Shown here: positions 1 to 6,462 of the stretch, in pieces
Numbering within the stretch: the stretch's first letter is position 1
Layout of the letters: each line of letters opens with the position of its first letter
Assembly: GCA_035354435.1 (NCBI GenBank)
Contig: DAOQAY010000079.1
Location: forward strand, 1 to 12,884
DNA length: 12,884 nt
Origin: JAKLDO01 sp035354435
Lineage (GTDB): Bacteria; UBP6; UBA1177
Direction: 5' to 3'
The notes under the pieces: model-generated
Seen by the model: only the letters and a program-made list of their open reading frames with translations
Told to the model about the DNA's origin: nothing
The model's database searches: none
Made by a program: the position numbers and the translations under genes

Positions 1-1
1 G

Positions 2-460
2 GTCGAAAGACTTAGCAGAGATGCGAGGATCACAAATATTTATGAAGGAACGACTCAGCTTCAGGTCGTTGCAGCAATTCCGAGGATCACAAGCGGACTT
101 TTCAGGGATATGGTCACAGAACTTCTTTCTTCCGAAGAACTCAAATCACTTGAGATCACAAAACAGATACTCGAAAGCGTGGGAAAAGTAATGAAATCTG
201 TTGAGATAATCAAAGTGAACCCGGATAAAGACCTTCTTGATTACTCCGCAAATTATTTTGTCGAAGCGGCATCAATACTCTATAGAATGGCTCTTTTTGT
301 TCCTGTAGCACATAAACATGAAGAAAAACAGGAACTTTTCAGATATTTCACACACAAATCCTTCAATAGGATAAATTATCTTCTGTCACTCGTTGAAAGC
401 CTCAATGCCACCTATGGAAATTCAATAGAAACCCTCAAAAAACCGTTTTTGAAACCATAA
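2..460 (+). CDS. Acyl-CoA dehydrogenase, C-terminal part (5' end outside window)
   Basis: The frame is open from the first bases of the window to a TAA at 458-460, giving 152 visible residues. The opening residues contain RDARITNIYEGTTQLQ, the signature near the end of the catalytic domain of acyl-CoA dehydrogenases. The Glu of YEGT (codon 44-46) aligns with the catalytic base of medium-chain acyl-CoA dehydrogenase (E376), which abstracts the alpha proton while FAD takes the hydride. About 125 further, mainly helical, residues follow, so this is one of the longer family members with an extra C-terminal helical domain rather than the ~380-residue type. The internal ATG at 110 is not a start because homology continues upstream of it. 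The substrate cannot be told from this fragment. A role in branched-chain amino acid or fatty acid breakdown feeding the nearby propionyl/methylmalonyl-CoA genes is possible, but this is inference. Confidence 0.9.
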   Translation, partial: VERLSRDARITNIYEGTTQLQVVAAIPRITSGLFRDMVTELLSSEELKSLEITKQILESVGKVMKSVEIIKVNPDKDLLDYSANYFVEAASILYRMALFVPVAHKHEEKQELFRYFTHKSFNRINYLLSLVESLNATYGNSIETLKKPFLKP

Positions 461-517
461 TATTTCTTTTTTTTCCAAATCGGCTACATTCTGTTCTGTT
501 ATTTAACGGAGAGGGTC

Positions 518-1297
518 ATGAAAATAGCTTTCTTTGATTCCGGTGTTGGCGGATTGACCGTTCTGAGCACTGCGATGAGAGAAATTCAGAATGCTGAATT
601 CATTTATTTTGATGATTCTAAAAATGTTCCGTACGGCACTAAGTCCAAAGAAAAAGTGAAAGAACTTGTAATGGAAGCTGTCGATCTTATTGCAAGTCTT
701 GATGTTGATGCGCTTGTAATGGCATGCAATACAGCAACAAGTATTGCAGTAAATTCCATAAGAGAAAAATATAGTTTCCCGGTCATCGGAATGGAACCGG
801 CGGTAAAACCTGCTGTTGAAAAATGCGGACAGAAACAGGTACTTGTGACAGCAACTCCGCTCACACTAATTGAGGAAAAGTTCCAGAACCTCGTTTCAAA
901 AGTTGACACAGGAAATGTCGTCACCATGCTTGCACTCCCAGAACTCGTTGTATTTGCTGAGAATTTTGTTTTTGACGATGATATTATACTGCCATATCTG
1001 AAAGAAAAGCTTCAACCTTTCAATCTTCAGAATTTCGGCACGATCGTCCTTGGCTGTACTCATTTTCCTTTTTTTGCAAAACACTTCAGAAAATTGATAC
1101 CTGAACACATTCAGATAATCGACGGAAATTCGGGAACTGTCAGACATCTGAAAAACATACTCAGGGATAAATCATCAACCGCTTCTGAAAATTCATTAAA
1201 ACCGGAAGCCACTTTTTATTCAGGCGGAGTGCGTCAGACCGATGATCAAAGATACAGAAAATATCTTGAATTTATTAAGAAAAACTTAACCGATTAA
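518..1297 (+). CDS. murI: Glutamate racemase
   Basis: This 259-residue protein has the normal length for MurI, the cofactor-independent racemase that makes D-glutamate for peptidoglycan in the cytoplasm. It has the N-terminal FDSGVGGLTVL motif with D7 and S8, the NVPYGTKS segment (36-43), the first catalytic cysteine C70 in ACNTATS, and the second, C180, in GCTHFPF next to H182. These are the two Cys acid/base catalysts and the substrate-binding residues of the Asp/Glu racemase family. The ATG at 518 is preceded by GGAGAGG at 508-514, which supports the start. It lies 57 bp after the acyl-CoA dehydrogenase stop, and I see no convincing terminator between them, so readthrough from that gene is possible. 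Its last 12 bp overlap the end of the convergent rhomboid gene. No other cell-wall gene is in view. Confidence 0.96.
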   Translation: MKIAFFDSGVGGLTVLSTAMREIQNAEFIYFDDSKNVPYGTKSKEKVKELVMEAVDLIASLDVDALVMACNTATSIAVNSIREKYSFPVIGMEPAVKPAVEKCGQKQVLVTATPLTLIEEKFQNLVSKVDTGNVVTMLALPELVVFAENFVFDDDIILPYLKEKLQPFNLQNFGTIVLGCTHFPFFAKHFRKLIPEHIQIIDGNSGTVRHLKNILRDKSSTASENSLKPEATFYSGGVRQTDDQRYRKYLEFIKKNLTD

Positions 1298-2173
1298 AGC
1301 TATCATCCAGCTCATTGCAATCACAAGCCAGAAAACTAACATGAACAATGCCTGATAATATTTGCCTGCGATTTCATGTTTTGAATATATTTTACCAACC
1401 ATAAGACCCAGAGGAATTCCAGATAGAAATCCGAAGAAGTGTGCAAGAACATCGGTTTTTTCACTGGTTCCAAGCATTGCAAGAAGTCCTATAGCGGCAC
1501 CGAATGGAACCCATGCCCTCATTTTCTTTTCTCTGAACTTCTCAAAAAACTGTAAACCCGACAAAACCCCGACTACGCCAAAAACCGCTGTCGATGCACC
1601 TATTGAATTGTGTCCGCTTCCGTAAAAATATGCATTAAACACATTTCCTGCAAAACCGGAAATGAGGAAAAGAAACCACGCATAACCGGTTCCGATCAGC
1701 GTTGAAAGAGAATAGACCGCAATTCCGCCAAAGAAAATGTTCGATGCCACATGTTTTATATCAGCGTGAAGCGTCAAAGCCGTAATTGCTCTGAAAAACG
1801 CTCCGTCAGTTATAGCAGAAGCCGAAGATCTGCCGGCTTGAAGAAGATCAAGCTCCGGATAAAGATAGACAACAGCGTGGAACACGCCCATTGCAATAAG
1901 AACCGAAAAAAAGTAAAAAACATTTATTTTCTGGAATCTTATGTGACCGAAACGGCTTTTCGGTCTTTCGATACGGCCCGACTTCTCATAATTTGCGATC
2001 TCTTCCATCGATCTGGCGAAATCGTTCATATCAACTTCAACTTTCCATGAACCCCAGTTGAAAACAACATTGTTTTGTATTGAAAGCGAATCGAGCAGAA
2101 CGGAATATTCACTCGCCACGCGCCTGTTTAAAGCTGAAATAAAAGCTGAATTTCGTTCCTGCCCGTCATTCAT
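1286..2173 (-). CDS. Rhomboid-family intramembrane serine protease
   Basis: This 295-residue protein begins with about 80 soluble residues and then carries a six-helix rhomboid core (roughly 83-290). The catalytic serine is S194 in NSIGASTAVFG (GxS motif) and the partner histidine is H245 in DVLAHFFGFLSG. The oxyanion-side pair HxxxN (H141, N145) lies in TLHADIKHVASN, as in E. coli GlpG. All catalytic residues are present, so it should cleave membrane-spanning or membrane-proximal substrates in the cytoplasmic membrane. The N-terminal soluble region is not recognised. The ATG at 2171-2173 has no clear Shine-Dalgarno sequence. The frame extends upstream only 14 codons, to the TAG stop of the deiminase gene, so translation probably depends on coupling or a non-standard start. 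It is likely co-transcribed with the deiminase, 42 bp upstream. Its 3' end overlaps murI. Confidence 0.88.
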   Translation of the reverse strand: MNDGQERNSAFISALNRRVASEYSVLLDSLSIQNNVVFNWGSWKVEVDMNDFARSMEEIANYEKSGRIERPKSRFGHIRFQKINVFYFFSVLIAMGVFHAVVYLYPELDLLQAGRSSASAITDGAFFRAITALTLHADIKHVASNIFFGGIAVYSLSTLIGTGYAWFLFLISGFAGNVFNAYFYGSGHNSIGASTAVFGVVGVLSGLQFFEKFREKKMRAWVPFGAAIGLLAMLGTSEKTDVLAHFFGFLSGIPLGLMVGKIYSKHEIAGKYYQALFMLVFWLVIAMSWMIALIG

Positions 2174-2215
2174 GCGGTTGTTAATAAACGCAATGTCAGG
2201 ATAATCAAGAGATAT

Positions 2216-3763
2216 CTACATCAAAGTAATTGAACAGCCGCTGCTTTTCTTATTGCTGTCTGTATTCGGTTCGTCATCAGCCCATATGTCGGCATCAGAA
2301 TTTCCAATAGTGTCATCATCTGAGTTTGTGATCTCATCGCTCTGGGAGTTGTCACCGGTTTCATTATCCGAGATTTCTTCGTCTGCTGTTTCGCCGTCAT
2401 TATTTTCTTCGTCAGGAATAACTTCGGATTCACTGCAGCTGGAAATGTCATAAGTACAGTCTGCGTTGCATTTGAGAAGTCCGGATTTGAAGCCTTCAAG
2501 GTCTTTGCATTCAACACCGTTTGTGAACTGTGTGTCGCATTCTTCGCCTGTTTCAACTACACCGTTACCGCATTTAAGGAAAGTTTTGACAGGAAGCTGC
2601 ATTGTTGTGCAGTGAATTGATCCTCCCCAAACGATCATGTCGTTGGAAAGCACGCCCACAATATGGTGTCTGGGCAGAAGATCCTGATATATCTTCAGAC
2701 CTTCTTCATCAGTTCCTCTGTCATATATCGGAACAATGACATAATCGTTGACAATAGTTGAATTTGTATGTGTATACTGAACTCTCCAAGTATCGCCCTG
2801 AGCTGAATAATCGCCGAAAGTCATTGGAATTCTTACTATATTCCACTCTCCGCCATCAGGTTTCGGTGTGTTTGCATAGAATTCCGCCGCGGCATCAAGA
2901 GTATCTATTTCATCCTGAGTCGCACCCAGTTCAGCCGTCGAATAACTTACAATGATCGTGTTCTGGTCAAGTATTTTCGAATACATATCAATATGCGTTG
3001 TTCCTTCATTGGGAAGAGAAACCGGATGATAAATTCCGTTCGAACAGTTGAGATAATCCTTGTAAACACTGTCAATATCTGACTCGGTCCATCCTGCTTC
3101 TGTAACATTATATTCAACAACACCTGTTGAAGCCCAGCATGTTCCGAGACCGTCAGTCATAAAGTTTCCGCCTTCAGTATATAATCCCGTTGAAAAGATT
3201 TCTTCTCCCCATCTGTCTGCAAGTTTGCCGTTGATGGCATTGTCGTTTGTACGCTCGGAATAATATTCATGGTTCACAATCGCCCTTTCACCGTCAAGAT
3301 AGATGTACCATGGACCGTAATCTCTTGTCCAGTTGGCATCATAATCATAGTCAAGGAACACTACGGCATTCACATCAATGCCGTTGGGTTCAAGCACTTC
3401 AGCTGTAATATCCTCAATATCATTATAAGTCTGACCCTGATAGCTGTAAGTTGAATCAGCAATAATATAAGGAACAGCACCTGCTTTAATTATGGTTTTT
3501 ATCATCTCGGAATAATATGGATAAAGTTCATTCCAGCCCACAGGAACCTGAATAAGAACTCCTTCCATTGAAGAGAATTCAGCAGGAACATAAATGGTTT
3601 TTGAAGGATCTGGAGGCGTAAGCGGAACTTTCAGATCCATTTTATGCAGAACTTTTGTCTTAACTCCGTCATTCCATGCAGGAAGAGGCTGTTTTCTTGG
3701 TCCGGCTGCAAAAAGAACCGAACTGAAAGAAAGCATAACGATCAGCAGAACAATTTTTTTCAT
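2216..3763 (-). CDS. Secreted agmatine/peptidylarginine deiminase-family protein with Cys-rich repeat and acidic tail
   Basis: The protein has 515 residues. It starts with a signal peptide (1 to about 20, ending LFAAG), so it is exported. Residues about 55-395 form the PAD_porph/agmatine deiminase fold: AEFSSMEGVLIQ near the start, WTRDYGP (145-151), EGGN (197-200), HID (257-259) and the catalytic cysteine C385 in GGSIHCTTMQ. These Asp, His and Cys residues are those used to hydrolyse a guanidinium group to a ureido group plus ammonia. Whether the substrate is free agmatine or arginine in peptides is not decided; export favours peptides or external agmatine. Next comes a six-cysteine module (398-443) opening CGNGVVETGEECD, of the Myxococcus cysteine-rich repeat type. 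A D/E/N/S/T-rich linker (444-505) follows, and the protein ends in SSGCSITLM without a membrane helix. The start is supported by GAGGAG just upstream. The rhomboid protease gene follows. Confidence 0.88.
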   Translation of the reverse strand: MKKIVLLIVMLSFSSVLFAAGPRKQPLPAWNDGVKTKVLHKMDLKVPLTPPDPSKTIYVPAEFSSMEGVLIQVPVGWNELYPYYSEMIKTIIKAGAVPYIIADSTYSYQGQTYNDIEDITAEVLEPNGIDVNAVVFLDYDYDANWTRDYGPWYIYLDGERAIVNHEYYSERTNDNAINGKLADRWGEEIFSTGLYTEGGNFMTDGLGTCWASTGVVEYNVTEAGWTESDIDSVYKDYLNCSNGIYHPVSLPNEGTTHIDMYSKILDQNTIIVSYSTAELGATQDEIDTLDAAAEFYANTPKPDGGEWNIVRIPMTFGDYSAQGDTWRVQYTHTNSTIVNDYVIVPIYDRGTDEEGLKIYQDLLPRHHIVGVLSNDMIVWGGSIHCTTMQLPVKTFLKCGNGVVETGEECDTQFTNGVECKDLEGFKSGLLKCNADCTYDISSCSESEVIPDEENNDGETADEEISDNETGDNSQSDEITNSDDDTIGNSDADIWADDEPNTDSNKKSSGCSITLM

Positions 3764-3796
3764 AACTCCTCGCTTAAAAAGAAATTTAACTGTGAA

Positions 3797-3824
3797 AGTA
3801 TATGCCTAAATATGATTAAGTAAA
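3797..3824 (-). promoter_or_regulatory. Candidate sigma70-type promoter for the deiminase-rhomboid pair
   Basis: On the - strand TTTACT (3819-3824) and TATACT (3797-3802) are separated by 16 bp and match the -35 and -10 consensus at 4/6 and 5/6 positions. They lie in the 77-bp gap between the end of mmdB and the deiminase start, about 35 bp upstream of the ATG. No hairpin terminator is visible after mmdB in this gap, so readthrough from the methylmalonyl-CoA operon could also contribute. Confidence 0.45.
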
Positions 3825-3840
3825 TTAGAAAAGATAGAGT

Positions 3841-5583
3841 TTAGTGAGGTATCAATCCAAGAAGAATACCCGCAGCTATGGCAGAACCTATAACGCCGGC
3901 AACATTAGGTGCCATTGCATGCATGAGCAGATGATTTTCAGGGTCTGCTTCACGACCGACTGTATGTGCGACACGGGCCGCAATGGGAACTGCTGAAACT
4001 CCGGCACAACCGATTATCGGATTTATCTTGTTCCCTTCTTTCAGGAAAAGATTCATTATCTTCGCAATACTGATACCGCCTATTGTCGAGAAAATAAACG
4101 CTATTGCTCCGATAAGAACTATCAGAAGTGTTGACGGTGTAAGGAAATATTCTGCTGAAGTACTTGCACCGACAGAAAGACCTACAAGTATTGTAACTAT
4201 ATCAACCATAGCGTTCCCGGCAGTCTTTGCAAGCCTGTCTGTGTATCCTGATTCTTTGAGAAGGTTGCCAAGAAGAAGCATTCCCATAAGAGGAAGAGCG
4301 CCTGGAGCAATAAAACAGCAGAGAATAAATGTTGCAACAGGAAAAATCAGTTTTTCTATCTTTGAAACTTTTCTGGGTGATGCCATTCTTATGAGCCTTT
4401 CCTTCTTTGTCGTCATAAGATATATGATCGGACGCTGTATTACAGGTACCAGAGCCATATATGAATATCCGGCTATCGCTGTCGCACCGATAAGATAAGG
4501 AGCCATTTTACTTGTAACAAAAATCGTCGTGGGACCGTCAGCTCCGCCGATAATTCCTATTGATGCAGCTTCCTGAATACTGAACCCCAAATAGTATGCT
4601 CCAAGAAGAGCGACAAAAATACCGACCTGTGCACCGGCACCAAGCAGTATAAGTTTCGGATTTGATATCATATACGAAAAATCGGTAAGCGCTCCGATAC
4701 CGAGAAAGATAAGCGGCGGATAAATACCTTCTTTTACTCCAAAGTAAAGATAGTTAAGCACCGAACCTTTTTCATAAAGACCTACTGCATCACCGAAAGC
4801 AACCGGAATATTACCAATGATAATACCGAAACCAATCGGAATAAGTAAAAGCGGTTCAAAACCGAATCTCATGGCAAGTATAAGAAAACAGATACCTACC
4901 AGAATCATTATTAGATTACCCCAGGCAAAATGATGAAAAGAAGTCGTTTTAAGGAAATCTTTAAAATACTTGACAATGATATTACCCTGTTCTTTTTCAG
5001 GTGCCATCACCCATGAATAGGCACTTTCATACTGCCGGGGCAATATTCCCCCTTTGCTGTAAAGATAAGCCGCTGCATCACGATTGTTAAATTTAGCGGC
5101 AAGCAATATTGCATTTTCACCGGAATTATTCAGAGCATTGATATCCGCTCCATTTTCTATGAGCAGTTCTATCGCCTCTGCGTTCTTGCCTGATGACGCA
5201 AGCATAAGTGCTGAATTTCCATCTACATCCTGTAAATTGATATTATTGCTGCCTGCTTTTTTAAGAATCGCCCTGATAACCTTTAACTGTGAATTTAAAG
5301 AAGCTTCCATAAGTGCAGTTCTGCCCTTAATGTTAGTTGTCTGCAGATCAGCTCCTTTTTCCAGAAGGAATATCACCAATTCATCTTTGCCTGCTATGGC
5401 CGAGGCAATAACAGGAGTGTTTCCATCAGCATCTCTCACTTCAATCGAAACACCGTCCTGAATAATCATTTCTATCTGACTTTTAGTTCCGCTTTTTGCA
5501 GAAACAAACAGATCATTCGCATTATAACCGAATAACAATGTATAAAAAGAAATAACAAAAATAAATAACAATATCCTACGCAT
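3841..5583 (-). CDS. mmdB: Na+-translocating methylmalonyl-CoA decarboxylase beta subunit with N-terminal ankyrin repeats
   Basis: The beta subunit couples decarboxylation of carboxybiotin to Na+ export across the cytoplasmic membrane. With the start at 5583 the protein has 580 residues, against about 370-430 for the usual subunit. Residues about 218-580 are the OadB/MmdB/GcdB membrane domain: FEPLLLIPIGFG, the GIIGGADGPTT motif (343-353) with the Na+/H+-handling Asp D349, GNLLKESG (439-446), NPIIGCAGVSAVPIAARV from N521 and HAMAPNVAGVIGSA from H555. The extra N-terminus holds an apparent signal peptide (MRRILLFIFVISFYTLLFG) and four to five ankyrin repeats at about 24-185, with repeat turns DADGNTP (51), NIKGRTAL (84), DVDGNSAL (119) and NNSGENAI (152). 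An ATG six bases upstream (5589) abuts the Shine-Dalgarno sequence directly and is less likely to be used. This is the last gene of the operon, 41 bp after mmdC. The pump assignment is firm; the role of the repeats is unknown. Confidence 0.9.
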   Translation of the reverse strand: MRRILLFIFVISFYTLLFGYNANDLFVSAKSGTKSQIEMIIQDGVSIEVRDADGNTPVIASAIAGKDELVIFLLEKGADLQTTNIKGRTALMEASLNSQLKVIRAILKKAGSNNINLQDVDGNSALMLASSGKNAEAIELLIENGADINALNNSGENAILLAAKFNNRDAAAYLYSKGGILPRQYESAYSWVMAPEKEQGNIIVKYFKDFLKTTSFHHFAWGNLIMILVGICFLILAMRFGFEPLLLIPIGFGIIIGNIPVAFGDAVGLYEKGSVLNYLYFGVKEGIYPPLIFLGIGALTDFSYMISNPKLILLGAGAQVGIFVALLGAYYLGFSIQEAASIGIIGGADGPTTIFVTSKMAPYLIGATAIAGYSYMALVPVIQRPIIYLMTTKKERLIRMASPRKVSKIEKLIFPVATFILCCFIAPGALPLMGMLLLGNLLKESGYTDRLAKTAGNAMVDIVTILVGLSVGASTSAEYFLTPSTLLIVLIGAIAFIFSTIGGISIAKIMNLFLKEGNKINPIIGCAGVSAVPIAARVAHTVGREADPENHLLMHAMAPNVAGVIGSAIAAGILLGLIPH

Positions 5584-5589
5584 GAGCAT

Positions 5590-5594
5590 TCTCC
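5590..5594 (-). promoter_or_regulatory. Ribosome binding site deciding the mmdB start
   Basis: GGAGA on the - strand lies 6 nt before the ATG at 5581-5583 but directly touches the ATG at 5587-5589. Normal spacing therefore favours the downstream ATG, giving a signal-peptide-like N-terminus MRRILL rather than MLMRRILL. Confidence 0.6.
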
Positions 5595-5624
5595 AAAAGA
5601 AATTTAGCTGGATAGCTGCCAGAA

Positions 5625-6056
5625 TTAACCTATTACAATAAGCACATCCCCTTCCCTGACATTGTCCCCTTCTTTCACCTTCATATCCTTTATCGTTCCT
5701 GCAACTGAAGTATTCAGATCATTTTCCATTTTCATGGCTTCCATTGACATAACTTTCTGACCTGCTGAAACAGAATCGCCGGTTTTAACAAGGATCTTTA
5801 AAATGAGACCAGGCATTGGTGCACGGACACAAAATCCCGATACCGACACTTCTGCCGGCTTTGATACCGGAGCAGAATGAACAACAGATTTCGGAACGGT
5901 ACTCTTGGGAACAGCCACAACTGCTTCATTGCTTTCAAAAGCCACATCAACACCATACGGTTTGCCATTTACAGACACAGAGGCTTTTTTTCCATCAAAA
6001 TTAATAACTTCAACATTATAGTTTTTGCTGTTTATCGTTAAATTATATTTTTTCAT
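5625..6056 (-). CDS. mmdC: Biotin carrier subunit of methylmalonyl-CoA decarboxylase
   Basis: This 143-residue biotin carrier moves the carboxyl group from the MmdA active site to the membrane subunit MmdB. Its first ~45 residues (MKKYNLTINSKNYNVEV onwards) form the small N-terminal segment typical of decarboxylase biotin proteins. A Pro/Val/Ser/Lys-rich flexible linker follows at about 46-72, and the biotinyl domain fills 75-143 with the attachment motif EAMKM (106-110), biotin on K109. I chose the start at 6056 over an in-frame ATG 66 bp upstream (6122). GAGGA lies 4 nt before the 6056 ATG, the longer form would run into the coding end of mmdD, and homology starts at MKKY. It begins 7 bp after the mmdD stop. 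The biotin ligase needed to modify it is not in this window. Confidence 0.93.
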   Translation of the reverse strand: MKKYNLTINSKNYNVEVINFDGKKASVSVNGKPYGVDVAFESNEAVVAVPKSTVPKSVVHSAPVSKPAEVSVSGFCVRAPMPGLILKILVKTGDSVSAGQKVMSMEAMKMENDLNTSVAGTIKDMKVKEGDNVREGDVLIVIG

Positions 6057-6063
6057 TTTATCC

Positions 6064-6453
6064 TCACTTCTTAATTGACTGCCATTTTTGAAATCTGAGA
6101 CACTGTTCTGCTTTTGCCGCATTATTCCATGGATTGATATTATAAACCTGTACTCTGTCCGTCAAAGCCGGAACTGCTGACTGTTCAGATGCATAAAGAT
6201 ATAAAGCGGAAGCAATTGCGACCGCCTCGTCATCCTCGGTAGGAACACTAGTCACCGGAGTGGCAGCAGACACAGAAATCTGTGCTTTATTTTGCTCTTT
6301 TTTACCCATCACTATTGCAAAAAACTTTATAAGAATCGCAAGGAGTGCAAGAGAAGAAATTACAACGCCCATGCCTATAATGAGAAGTATCCATGGATTT
6401 GTTTCCTGTAAAGCACCTGTGGCAATTGAATCCATTGGTATAAACTTAAACAT
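6064..6453 (-). CDS. mmdD: Methylmalonyl-CoA decarboxylase delta/gamma-type subunit (OadG family)
   Basis: This 129-residue protein has a single membrane helix near the N-terminus (about 21-48), a short basic stretch (KKEQNK) and a cytoplasmic tail. The tail contains EDDEAVAIASALYLY (73-87) and a C-terminal NPWNNAAKAEQC segment, matching the sodium pump decarboxylase gamma family, called MmdD in methylmalonyl-CoA decarboxylases. These subunits anchor and stabilise the complex of the carboxyltransferase with the membrane beta subunit. Sequence identity in the family is low, so the assignment depends on the size, the single N-terminal helix, the acidic-alanine motif and the position between mmdA and the biotin carrier. 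A strong Shine-Dalgarno sequence, AAGGAGGAA, lies before the ATG and overlaps the mmdA stop codon (gap 9 bp), which suggests coupled translation. Confidence 0.87.
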   Translation of the reverse strand: MFKFIPMDSIATGALQETNPWILLIIGMGVVISSLALLAILIKFFAIVMGKKEQNKAQISVSAATPVTSVPTEDDEAVAIASALYLYASEQSAVPALTDRVQVYNINPWNNAAKAEQCLRFQKWQSIKK

Positions 6454-6462
6454 AATTCCTCC

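Noticed and set aside
110..112. ATG as the start of a separate 116-residue gene
   Set aside because: The frame continues upstream into the conserved acyl-CoA dehydrogenase signature, so this Met is internal.
425..475. Rho-independent terminator after the acyl-CoA dehydrogenase
   Set aside because: CAAAAA and TTTTTG can pair near 437-452, but the stem is only A-U rich, lies inside the coding end, and the T-run at 467-474 is not adjacent to it.
2174..2240. Frameshift hiding a lost membrane anchor after the deiminase GCS motif
   Set aside because: All three frames beyond the motif were read; none gives a hydrophobic helix followed by basic residues.
3983..4498. A 171-residue + strand reading frame inside mmdB
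   Set aside because: It is a shadow frame opposite the conserved membrane domain, with no supporting start signal.
6057..6122. Longer mmdC starting at 6122
   Set aside because: The extra 22 residues lie over the end of mmdD, have no family similarity, and a good ribosome site precedes the ATG at 6056.
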